A DNA stretch of 64,000 nt. It comes from Nocardia tenerifensis NBRC 101015. Its GTDB lineage: Bacteria; Actinomycetota; Actinomycetes; Mycobacteriales; Mycobacteriaceae. A program made the position numbers and the translations under genes. The DNA is taken from the NCBI RefSeq assembly GCF_000308715.1, contig NZ_BAGH01000184.1:45539-109538 (forward strand). Direction: 5' to 3'. The notes under the pieces were generated by a model, which saw only the letters and a list, made by a program, of their open reading frames with translations, did not search any database and was not told the origin of the DNA. Of this stretch, positions 27,909-36,884 are shown piece after piece (position 1 is the first letter of the stretch; each line of letters opens with the position of its first letter).

Positions 27909-28894
27909 GCCCGATGCGATGGCGGCCGCGTGCCGTGAAACCCGCGTCCCTGCTGTCGCTGGCAGCCATCGCCGGCGTCCTCGTCCTGGGCATCGGCTAC
28001 CTGAGTTTCGGTGTCCTGCACCTGGATCCGTTCCACGACCGGCACACGGTACGGATTCTGCTGGCCAACTCCGGCGGTGTCGGCACGGGCTCGCCGGTGC
28101 TGTTGAGCGGTGTCCCCGCCGGTAAGGTCGCCGGCGTCTCCACCGTCGCGTCCGGCGTGGAGCTGCGGTTGGATCTGCATGCGCGCTACCGGATTCCGGC
28201 TGCCAGCGAGCTGCGCATCGAAGCGCTGTCCGCGCTCGGCGAACCCTACGTCGAATTCGATCCGCCGAACCAGAACGGCCCCTATCTGGCCGACGGACAG
28301 CTCATCGACGCCCGCACCACCGCCCTGCCCATGTCCATTCCACAGGTGGCGGTGCGCGCCGTCCAGCTCATGCGGCAGTTCGACCCAGAGGCCATCTCCT
28401 CCCTGGTCGGCACCATCGACACCGCCATCACCGGCACCCGTGGCCACATGCCCGCCATCGAACACGCCTCCACCCTGCTGGCCGCCACCATCCTCAGCCG
28501 CACCGACCTCATCCGCCAACTGCTCACCGACATGCAGACCCTCGGCGGCGACATGAACTGGACCGGACCCGCACTCGATACCTCCGGCCCGCAGTGGGCC
28601 GGCTTCGGAGCCTCCCTGGACCGGCTCATCGTCGCCGCCTCCGGCCTGTACTCGATCGGCGACTCACCCGCCGACTACAACACCGGCGAGGGCATCGTCC
28701 CTTTCCTGCAACGACTCGACGCGTTGCTCTGGAAGATCGGCCCCCAGCTGACCGATCTCGCACCCGCGCTACGCCCCCTGATGGATACCGCCGCCGAGTC
28801 CGGAAGCCAGATCGATCTGGGCGCACTCATCTCGCAGGCCCTTGCCACCGTCGGTTCCGACGGTGCGATCCATCTTCGAATCAACCTCAAATAG
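27905..28894 (+). CDS. mceF: MceF: Mce-family protein
   Basis: The sixth Mce protein, 329 aa, with a basic N-terminus, a membrane helix at residues 16-37 (LLSLAAIAGVLVLGIGYLSF) and the Mce domain (ILLANSGGVGTGSPVLLSGV, AGKVAGVST). The C-terminal part is helical. It is shorter than many MceF proteins and lacks a long Pro-rich tail. Confidence 0.9.
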   Translation: MSPMRWRPRAVKPASLLSLAAIAGVLVLGIGYLSFGVLHLDPFHDRHTVRILLANSGGVGTGSPVLLSGVPAGKVAGVSTVASGVELRLDLHARYRIPAASELRIEALSALGEPYVEFDPPNQNGPYLADGQLIDARTTALPMSIPQVAVRAVQLMRQFDPEAISSLVGTIDTAITGTRGHMPAIEHASTLLAATILSRTDLIRQLLTDMQTLGGDMNWTGPALDTSGPQWAGFGASLDRLIVAASGLYSIGDSPADYNTGEGIVPFLQRLDALLWKIGPQLTDLAPALRPLMDTAAESGSQIDLGALISQALATVGSDGAIHLRINLK

Positions 28895-28911
28895 ACAGCA
28901 GGAGAACGACA

Positions 28912-29502
28912 ATGAGCACTCTCACCGACGAAAAGGCCGACAGCGCGGCTCCCGAGGATTCGGCGACCTCCACCGAACCCCGGCGACTGGCGATCCGGCT
29001 CTCCACCGCCGTCACCGCTCTCACAGCCACCCTCGTGATCGTCGTCATCGCGACCCTGACCGCCCTGCTGGTCTCCGCCCGCGGCGACCTCTCCACCCGC
29101 GAGGCCGCTGCCGCGGACGAACAGCATGCCCGCCAGGTCGCCCTGGACTACGCCGTCGGCGCGTCCACGATCGACTACCGCGACACCAAGGCGTGGTACG
29201 GAAAACTCAAGGCCGACACCACAACCCAGCTGGCCGCCAAATTCGACGCCACCTCCGCGCAACTCGATCAGATCCTGCTTCCGCTGCAATGGACCTCGAA
29301 GGCCACCCCGATCGCCGCCGTCGTCACGCCCGAATCCGGTGGCATCTACAAGGTCAGCGCCTTCCTCAATGTCACCACCACGAGCGCACAGACCCCGCAG
29401 GGCGGCCAATCCACCGTCACCTACGCACTGACCATCGACAAGAACGCGGGCTGGAAGATCACCGACGTCGGCGGCATGGACAACGCGCTGCCCGCGAAAT
29501 GA
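28912..29502 (+). CDS. Mce-associated membrane protein
   Basis: A 196-aa protein with an acidic N-terminal tail, a membrane helix at about residues 33-55 (AVTALTATLVIVVIATLTAL) and an outer domain with an NTF2-like pattern (VALDYAVGASTIDYRDTKAW). These are features of Mas proteins that accompany mce operons and stabilise the transporter. The ATG has AGGAG ahead. Its stop overlaps the sensor kinase gene (ATGA), joining that gene to the mce operon. Confidence 0.85.
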   Translation: MSTLTDEKADSAAPEDSATSTEPRRLAIRLSTAVTALTATLVIVVIATLTALLVSARGDLSTREAAAADEQHARQVALDYAVGASTIDYRDTKAWYGKLKADTTTQLAAKFDATSAQLDQILLPLQWTSKATPIAAVVTPESGGIYKVSAFLNVTTTSAQTPQGGQSTVTYALTIDKNAGWKITDVGGMDNALPAK

Positions 29503-31661
29503 GGCTTCGATCGCATCTGAGGCTCGACCGGAAATCGTTCGCACGGATGGGAATTCGCACGCGGTTGCTGGCGATCGTGCTCGTCTCCAGCATTACACTG
29601 CTCACCATCGGCGTGGGGGCCGCCACCTACCTGGTCAAGACCGGCCGGGAGGCCGAGAACTGGGCCGAATTGGCCAGTCGCATCACGGATCCGGCTCGGG
29701 CGATGATCGAAGCGTTCCAGGACGAACGGCTCCAGTCGCTGCGGTACCTGGTCGACGAGCCGAATGCCGCGGCCGACCTTTACGCAGTCCGTGGGCGCAC
29801 CGATGTCGCCATCGCGCAGGTGCAGGATCTACTCGAGGTGGGCCGGGACATCGATCCGGATGGTTCGGCCGATGAGATATCCGGCTATCGCGAACTGTAC
29901 GAACGATTTCCGGCGTTGCGGGGTTCGATCGATGCTCGCCGAGTCACACCGGAACAGGTCTTCGACCTGTTCGGCAAGGTGATCGGCAGCGCGTTCACCG
30001 CGGCGATGCTGGCGGCGCGAGTCGCGCCGGACTCGGCGATCGCCGTCGAGCTTTCCTATGCCGTCGCACCGCTGCGTACCGCCGAGTCGCTCTCCTGTGC
30101 CGTGGCATTGGGGGCGGTCGTCCTGGGCCCGGGACGACCGGAAGCGCTGCAGCTCAACGCCTTCGGAGACTACGTCGGCGAGTATCACCGCGAAGCGGCC
30201 TACGCGGCGTCGGTGCTTCACGGCGAGCGGTTGATTCAACTGCAAAGCATCACAGCGGGTTCCGACTGGCAGCTCCTGGCCCGCCGAGAGCAGCACGCGC
30301 GAGCTTGGGAAACGATCACCGCCACCGAGGCGGCGGAGTGGCGGAATGCCGCGACCCGGGTACGTTCAGCCCTGCTGAAACTCTGGCAGGACCAGAGCCG
30401 CGACGCGCACGCGCTGGCCCGTGCGCACGGCGAGCGCGTCGCCACCACCTCGCTGTACGCGGGCGCCGCGGTGCTGCTGGTATCGGTGCTGGCCTTCACC
30501 ATCGCGTTGGTCATGGCCAACCGAGTCGTCGCGCGGATGCAGCGCTTGCGCAACCACACCCTCGAACTGGCCGACCAGCGGCTGCCCGATCTCATGCGCC
30601 GTCTGAACGCCGGCGAACAGGTCGACCCCGGTGCGGAAGTCGAAGGTCCGGAATTCGGAAGCGACGAAATCGGCCATGTGGCAGCGGCTTTCCACCGCGC
30701 CCAACTCGCCGCCGTCTCCGCGGCGGTCGCCGAATACAAGACCAGTGCGGGCGTGAACGCGGTCTTTCTCGATATCGCGCACCGCAGCCAGCTCGTGGTG
30801 CACCGTCAGCTGGCTCTGCTCGACGAAGCCGAACGCACCGAAGAGAATCCGGCACACCTCGACCTGCTGTTCCGGCTCGACCACCTGGCTACCCGCGCTC
30901 GGCGCAATGCGGAGAACCTCCTCATCCTCGGCGGCGCGCAACCGGGCCGGCGCTGGCGAACCCCGGTGCCGCTGGTGGACGTCGTGCGAGGTGCGGTCGC
31001 TGAGAGCCTGGACTACACCAGAATTCGGACCGGCCGCCTGCCCCAGGCCCACATCGCCGGACAGGCCGTCACCGATCTCATTCACGCCCTGGCCGAGCTG
31101 ATGGACAATGCCACCGCGTTCTCGCCGCCGCACGCTCCGGTCGCGGTCTCGGGAGCCAGAGTCGGCCGGGGCGTAGCGGTCGACATCGAGGACCAAGGCC
31201 TCGGAATGCCGGCCACCGAGCTGGCCGAACGCAACGAGTTTCTGGCGCATCCACCCGATTTCAGTGTGGCGGCTCTGACCGATGACATTCGGCTGGGACT
31301 GTTCGTTGTCGCGAAACTTGCTGCCAAGCACGGTATTTCGGTCCGTCTGGGCGAGTCGGTCTACGGCGGCGTCCGAGCCGTCGTGCTGATTCCGTCCAGT
31401 GTGATCACCGATCTCGATGAACGGGACCAGCTTTCGATCTCTCCGCAGCCCGACGCCGACCCGCTACGCACGCCCGACCATCGCCCACGGCTGCCGCAAC
31501 GCACCCACCGCGCGGACGTTCCCGAACCGGTGGCCCCGCCGCCGGAACCCGTGCGGCAACGGACCGCGGACGAAGCCCATGCCCGCATCTCGGCCGTGAT
31601 GGACGCCGGCCGCAGTGCCCGTCGCCGACATCCAGACGCCGCACCTCCCCACGAAAGGTGA
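29499..31661 (+). CDS. CvnA-like sensor histidine kinase with NIT-type sensor region
   Basis: A 720-aa membrane protein: membrane helix at about 22-45, a helical nitrate/nitrite-sensing-like extracytoplasmic domain (YAVRGRTDVAIAQVQDLL), a second membrane helix at about 310-340, a HAMP-like linker, a helical dimerisation region (FLDIAHRSQLVVHRQLALLD) and an HATPase_c domain (ELMDNATAFSPP, DIEDQGLGM, LGLFVVAKLAAKHG). A Pro/Arg-rich tail follows. Such kinases are the first gene of actinobacterial conservons (cvnABCD), normally followed by roadblock, DUF742 and GTPase genes; only a roadblock gene follows here. It is translationally coupled to the mce operon. Confidence 0.88.
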   Translation: MRLRSHLRLDRKSFARMGIRTRLLAIVLVSSITLLTIGVGAATYLVKTGREAENWAELASRITDPARAMIEAFQDERLQSLRYLVDEPNAAADLYAVRGRTDVAIAQVQDLLEVGRDIDPDGSADEISGYRELYERFPALRGSIDARRVTPEQVFDLFGKVIGSAFTAAMLAARVAPDSAIAVELSYAVAPLRTAESLSCAVALGAVVLGPGRPEALQLNAFGDYVGEYHREAAYAASVLHGERLIQLQSITAGSDWQLLARREQHARAWETITATEAAEWRNAATRVRSALLKLWQDQSRDAHALARAHGERVATTSLYAGAAVLLVSVLAFTIALVMANRVVARMQRLRNHTLELADQRLPDLMRRLNAGEQVDPGAEVEGPEFGSDEIGHVAAAFHRAQLAAVSAAVAEYKTSAGVNAVFLDIAHRSQLVVHRQLALLDEAERTEENPAHLDLLFRLDHLATRARRNAENLLILGGAQPGRRWRTPVPLVDVVRGAVAESLDYTRIRTGRLPQAHIAGQAVTDLIHALAELMDNATAFSPPHAPVAVSGARVGRGVAVDIEDQGLGMPATELAERNEFLAHPPDFSVAALTDDIRLGLFVVAKLAAKHGISVRLGESVYGGVRAVVLIPSSVITDLDERDQLSISPQPDADPLRTPDHRPRLPQRTHRADVPEPVAPPPEPVRQRTADEAHARISAVMDAGRSARRRHPDAAPPHER

Positions 31662-31663
31662 CG

Positions 31664-31981
31664 ATGACCGCCGCGAATACTCTCGACTGGTTGCTCGACG
31701 ACATGATCTCCCGCCTCACCGGAGTCCGCTGTTCGGTGGTGCTGTCCACCGACGGCCTGCTTCTCGGCCGCTCGGCGGCACTCACCCGCGTCGACGCGGA
31801 ACGCTTCTGCGCCATGGCCTCCGGGATGCACGGCCTCGCTCGCGGTGCCGACCTCGGGATGGCGGCCTACGAGGTGAATCGCGTCGCGGGTCGCGTCGGT
31901 GCGCACCTGTCGGTACCCGTTCTGAATGGGGACGGTAGGACGGTGATGATCCAACATATTGACTGTACGGACGGTCGGTGA
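31664..31981 (+). CDS. Roadblock/LC7 (CvnB-like) protein, internally deleted and probably non-functional
   Basis: The N-terminus is a normal roadblock start (LDWLLDDMISRLTGVRCSVV, STDGLLLGRSAAL, then MASGMHGLARG). Family members continue with about 40 residues of beta sheet before the last helix. Here the sequence jumps directly to ADLGMAAYEVNRVAGRVGAHL, the last helix, and then to an unrelated tail (IQHIDCTDGR) that reads through an 18-bp operator. The central sheet is therefore missing. ATG at 31664 behind AAAGG, or a GTG at 31658 overlapping the kinase stop, could start it. 105 aa. Confidence 0.7.
   Translation: MTAANTLDWLLDDMISRLTGVRCSVVLSTDGLLLGRSAALTRVDAERFCAMASGMHGLARGADLGMAAYEVNRVAGRVGAHLSVPVLNGDGRTVMIQHIDCTDGR
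31960..31977. promoter_or_regulatory. 18-bp palindromic operator, copy 10 (acyl-CoA synthetase promoter)
   Basis: TGACTGTACGGACGGTCG is identical to copy 1 except for the last base. It overlaps the last codons of the roadblock ORF and precedes the acyl-CoA synthetase gene and its upstream remnant. Confidence 0.78.
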
Positions 31982-32027
31982 GACTCTTGTTGTGCGGGTC
32001 ACACAGCAGTGGCCCCGAGGAGACGTA

Positions 32028-32129
32028 GTGAACCAAGCCACGATCTTGTGCGAAGTCTTCCGGCGCGCGGCGACCGCGCGCCCGGATGCGACAGTCTGCG
32101 GACGCGGGGTCGAAGGCGGGTTCACCTGA
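32028..32129 (+). pseudogene. N-terminal remnant of a second acyl-CoA synthetase
   Basis: A GTG-initiated 33-codon frame reads ILCEVFRRAATARPDATVCG before a TGA stop. It lines up with the N-terminus of the complete synthetase 250 bp downstream (TMCQAFQATVKGDPGAVALR): Cys, Phe, Asp/Ala and the spacing are shared. It is directly behind the copy-10 operator with GAGGAG upstream, so the original gene probably started here. The 32130-32276 stretch shows no convincing gene. Confidence 0.5.
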
Positions 32130-32276
32130 CGCTCCAAGCGGATACGGATGTGGCGGCAATCCGGATCCCCGGATGGCCGCCACTTCACCCCTCAGATATT
32201 CAGGTCTGCGTGGGACGCCGGACGCTAATTCATCGGCGGCCATTGCCAGGCCCCGCTGTTCCAGGAGTAGGACACG

Positions 32277-34067
<1,791 letters not shown>

Positions 34068-34074
34068 CTCGACT

Positions 34075-34101
34075 GTGGTGGTCCGGGTGCCGGACCACCA
34101 C
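34075..34101. terminator. Terminator hairpin after the acyl-CoA synthetase
   Basis: GTGGTGGTCCGG (34075-34086) and CCGGACCACCAC (34090-34101) form a perfect 12-bp stem with a 3-nt loop, 8 bp after the synthetase stop. Confidence 0.9.
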
Positions 34102-34130
34102 CCCGTCGCTCAGATGCCCAGGCCCGCTTC

Positions 34131-34635
34131 GACTTCGGGCAACGCCTCGGCCAGCACCGACAGCCGCTGCGGGTGCGGAACGGTATCCGGGCAGGCGGTG
34201 ATGGTGCACCAACAGGTCGCGCTGCTCGACGAAGCCGAGCGCAGCGAAGCGAATCCGGCCCACCTGACCTGCTTTTCCGGCTCGACCACATGTCCACCCG
34301 GGCCCCGCGCAACGCCGAGAGCCTGATCATCCTCGGCGGCCAGCAACCCGGGCGGCGCTGACGCAAGCCCGTGCCGGGGTGTCGTTGTCGAAATCGAGGA
34401 TCAGGGTCTGGGCATGTCCGCCGAGGATCTGGCCGCACGCAACGAAATGCTGGCCAGGCCAGGGGATTTCAGTATCGTGGCGCTGTCCTCCAATATTCGG
34501 CTCGGCTTGTTCGTGGTGTCGAAGATCGCCGCGAACCACGGCCTCTCGGTCCGGGTTGTCGGAATCGGCCTACGGCGGTGTGCGGGCATGGTGCTGATTC
34601 CGACTACGATGATCGTCGAGTGCGGTACACACCTG
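34131..34635 (+). pseudogene. Decayed copy of the CvnA-like kinase gene
   Basis: Fragments in different frames match the intact kinase in order: HQQVALLDEAERSEANPAHL, then LLFRLDHMSTRAPRNAESL and IILGGQQPGRR, then after a gap EIEDQGLGMSAEDLAARNEM, FSIVALSSNIRLGLFVVSKI and AANHGLSVRV. At least one frameshift and a loss of roughly 80 codons (between the GGQQPGRR and EIEDQGLG segments) are visible, and the sensor half is absent. Identity to the intact copy is high in the kept blocks. Confidence 0.8.
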
Positions 34636-34681
34636 GACGTGGCTCCCGTTCCAGCGCAGCCTGTTCGGTGCGCCTGCCCAC

Positions 34682-34780
34682 GACGACGCCGACCTCGGTA
34701 TGGCCGCCTACGAGGTCAATCGCACGGTCGACCGTGCCGGTGCCCACCTGTCGGCGTCGGCGCGCACCGGGTACCGTTGA
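34682..34780 (+). pseudogene. Decayed copy of the roadblock (CvnB-like) gene, last helix only
   Basis: The frame DDADLGMAAYEVNRTVDRAG, then AHLSASARTGYR and a stop, matches the C-terminal helix of the roadblock gene at 31.7-32.0 kb (ADLGMAAYEVNRVAGRVGAHL). Nothing of the N-terminal half is visible. With the kinase remnant just before it, this is a second, ruined cvnA-cvnB pair. Confidence 0.75.
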
Positions 34781-34794
34781 AATCCCGCTCGTGA

Positions 34795-35054
34795 CACGTT
34801 TGTGGGACGCCGCGATCGAGTGGGAAGGGTGGGATTGCGCAATTATGTTGTCCGACGGGGCCAAACTGCTGTTCTCGCCCACGGTGAACCAGGGATCGCG
34901 GACGAAGAAGTTGGCGTAACCGGTCTCGCCTGCGGCGGCTTTGTCCGCGTCGTTGAACAGCTGTGGTCGCAGCGCCTCGAGGCGGGCGGAACTCGCTCTG
35001 GGAAACGACCACGCTCCGCAGCGGCGCGAACTCACTGTCCACACGGACCTCCAT
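34795..35054 (-). pseudogene. Remnant of an amidinotransferase / arginine-deiminase-like gene
   Basis: On the minus strand an ATG at 35054 starts MEVRVDSEFAPLRSVVVSQS, then the frame breaks and a second frame reads RLEALRPQLFNDADKAAAGE, TGYANFFVRDPWFTVGEN. The RDPWFTVG motif is typical of the amidinotransferase/deiminase fold. The middle and the C-terminal catalytic His/Cys regions are absent. The remnant lies next to the left side of the Tn7-like module. Confidence 0.55.
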
Positions 35055-35170
35055 CGTTTCAGCAACGATGAGATCCGAGCGTAAGTAACCGTATGACGTA
35101 CGAGACAGTTCGCAACTATTTATGTCCCGTGCCGATGAACCTGAGCCAGCGATCGGGCTGTGACCTTGGT

Positions 35171-35224
35171 GGCTCACTTTCAGTGATAAGGGTTCCGGAG
35201 GCGGATTGTCATTGAAGGTGAGCC
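35171..35224. repeat. Inverted repeat at the tniQ 3' end: terminator or transposon end site
   Basis: GGCTCACTTTCAGTG (35171-35185) and CATTGAAGGTGAGCC (35210-35224) pair at 13 of 15 positions across a 24-nt loop. The right arm overlaps the tniQ stop. It could end the tnsA-tniQ transcript, or be transposase sites at the left end. Confidence 0.5.
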
Positions 35225-35871
35225 GAGTTGGCGTTTCTGCGTGGTCGTGGGCTGGGGCCTCGGATGTCGGTGAGGTAGTGCCGGAGCGCGCTGTAGGAGA
35301 TCTCGGCGTGGTGCTGGTCGAGTAGCTGGTTCCAGATGTCCTGGACTGTCGCGGTGGGTGTGGCTTCGAGGATCGCGGCGATTTCCGGGATGTGATGCTG
35401 GATGCTGGTTCGTTCGCGGGCCCGGTAGTCCTTGCGGGGTGGCGGGTTGTCCAGGGTGAGCGCTGCGCGGACGGTGCGATATCCGACGTTGTGCTTGCGC
35501 TGGATCTCGCGCCCCGACAGACCCTTGTCGGCGTCGCGGCGAATGATGACATAGAGGGCCTGTTTGATGGAATCGTTGCGCTGCTTGGCTTCTCGTCTGG
35601 CCTGGGTGGTTCCCTGCTGTTTGGGACGGCGACGTTCTGCCAGCTCGGGAAACATGCGCATGAGGGCTGGGATTGAGCGGCCTGAAACCGCGGCGAGCTT
35701 GGCCGGTTCGATGCAACCGGTTCCCTGTCGGCCCGGTGTGATGTAGCGACGAAGGTAACTGGGCCGCAGGTGGTTCGCGATGGCTAATCGGATGACGAAG
35801 GACTCGGCGGTCTCGCCAGGTCCGGGTCGCAGCCGGACCGGTAGCGGTGCAGGAGCGGTGTCGGAGGTCAT
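35209..35871 (-). CDS. tniQ: TniQ-family target-selection protein fused to an IstA-like DNA-binding domain
   Basis: The first ~75 residues carry the TniQ N-terminal pattern (PVRLRPGPGETAESFVIRLA, then LRPSYLRRYI). From about residue 100 the protein is a helix-turn-helix region closely matching the N-terminus of the IS21 transposase IstA encoded 4 kb away: IIRRDADKGLSGREIQRKHN and VGYRTVRAALT against AIRRDSRAGMSGRELRRKYN and VGYHTVNAALT, roughly 60% identity over 47 residues, with weaker similarity continuing to the C-terminus. TniQ Cys zinc clusters are not seen. The ATG overlaps the tniB stop (ATGA). 220 aa; last gene of the module. Confidence 0.8.
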   Translation of the reverse strand: MTSDTAPAPLPVRLRPGPGETAESFVIRLAIANHLRPSYLRRYITPGRQGTGCIEPAKLAAVSGRSIPALMRMFPELAERRRPKQQGTTQARREAKQRNDSIKQALYVIIRRDADKGLSGREIQRKHNVGYRTVRAALTLDNPPPRKDYRARERTSIQHHIPEIAAILEATPTATVQDIWNQLLDQHHAEISYSALRHYLTDIRGPSPRPRRNANSAHLQ

Positions 35872-36884
35872 GAGGTTCTGCGATTGCGATGGACGGAATC
35901 TGTTGCGGCGTGGTCGAGTTCGATGGCGTCGAGCATCTGTTTGGTGATCTTCTCTGCGCCGGTGAGGATGGCTTCCAGTGCTGCTTCGCGAATCAGTGCT
36001 GAGAGGCTGCCCATCATCCCGTTGGTGCGTTTGTGCAGGTAGCGGTCGAGGTCGGTGAGTGTCCCGAGCGTGTGGTTGTGCAGGCGGAGGGTGTTCTCCA
36101 GGGTGGCGACGACGGCGCGCCAGTCGGCGGTGTAGGGGAAGCCGATGGTGCCGATCATGGTGAATCGGCCGGCGATCTGTTCGCCGCGGGTGCCGGAGAA
36201 CAAGCCTTCGCGCTCGACGTTGATCCCGGCATAGACGAAGGTTGCCGGGATGCGTTCGGAGAAGTATTTCAAGGTGTCGGAGACCTCGGCTCCGGACTTG
36301 GTGGCCAGCGAAATGTTGTGCAGCTCATCGCAGATCACCACGCTGGTGCCGGTGTCGCAGCAGACGCCGCAGACCGCTTCGATGATGTCGGTGAGGTTCG
36401 CGCGTTGCGTGACCGGCAGGCCGAGAAACCGCGCGAACTCCGCGGCGAGCATGCGTGGCGTCGCCGCCGGTGGGACGGTGACGTAGAGGATCGGGATGCG
36501 GTCGTTGCGGTGCGGGTGACGGGCTTGGTCGGAGGCTTCGTGCATCTTGCCGAACTGAGTGATCGCGGTGGTCTTGCCGGTGCCGGCCGCTCCGGACAGG
36601 ATCAGGCCCCGACGTGCGCTGACCGCGTGCCGGTTGAGCAGGGTCAACCGGCGGCCCTTCTGCGCGACGTTTCTGACCGTGGAGGTCGCGATCACGGTCA
36701 ACCGAGTGTGGTAGTCGATGCGGGTTTCGTCGTAGCGGATGCGCTCGGCCTCATCGAGCCGCTCGAATTCATTCGCGGGCAGCAGTTCCGGGATGGTGGG
36801 TTTGTCCCGGGTGAATTGCCGCCAACCGGTCAGCGTGGTCAGCTGGCGGACCGGCTCGGTCACCGGATCGGCCGCGATGCTCAC
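35868..36884 (-). CDS. tniB: TniB/TnsC-like AAA+ ATPase of the Tn7-like module
   Basis: A 338-aa ATPase with Walker A GAAGTGKTTAI, Walker B SVVICDELHNI and a sensor segment TFVYAGINVERE. TnsC/TniB proteins couple target recognition by TniQ to the transposase. The GTG at 36884 overlaps the tniA stop (GTGA) and gives the family start; the longer open frame upstream is antisense-like shadow of tniA. Its stop overlaps tniQ. Confidence 0.9.
   Translation of the reverse strand: MSIAADPVTEPVRQLTTLTGWRQFTRDKPTIPELLPANEFERLDEAERIRYDETRIDYHTRLTVIATSTVRNVAQKGRRLTLLNRHAVSARRGLILSGAAGTGKTTAITQFGKMHEASDQARHPHRNDRIPILYVTVPPAATPRMLAAEFARFLGLPVTQRANLTDIIEAVCGVCCDTGTSVVICDELHNISLATKSGAEVSDTLKYFSERIPATFVYAGINVEREGLFSGTRGEQIAGRFTMIGTIGFPYTADWRAVVATLENTLRLHNHTLGTLTDLDRYLHKRTNGMMGSLSALIREAALEAILTGAEKITKQMLDAIELDHAATDSVHRNRRTS

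Noticed and set aside
35085..35110. An eleventh 18-bp operator
   Set aside because: TGACGTACGAGACAGTTC lacks one base relative to the consensus and has a mutated right arm; no promoter for an intact gene is nearby.
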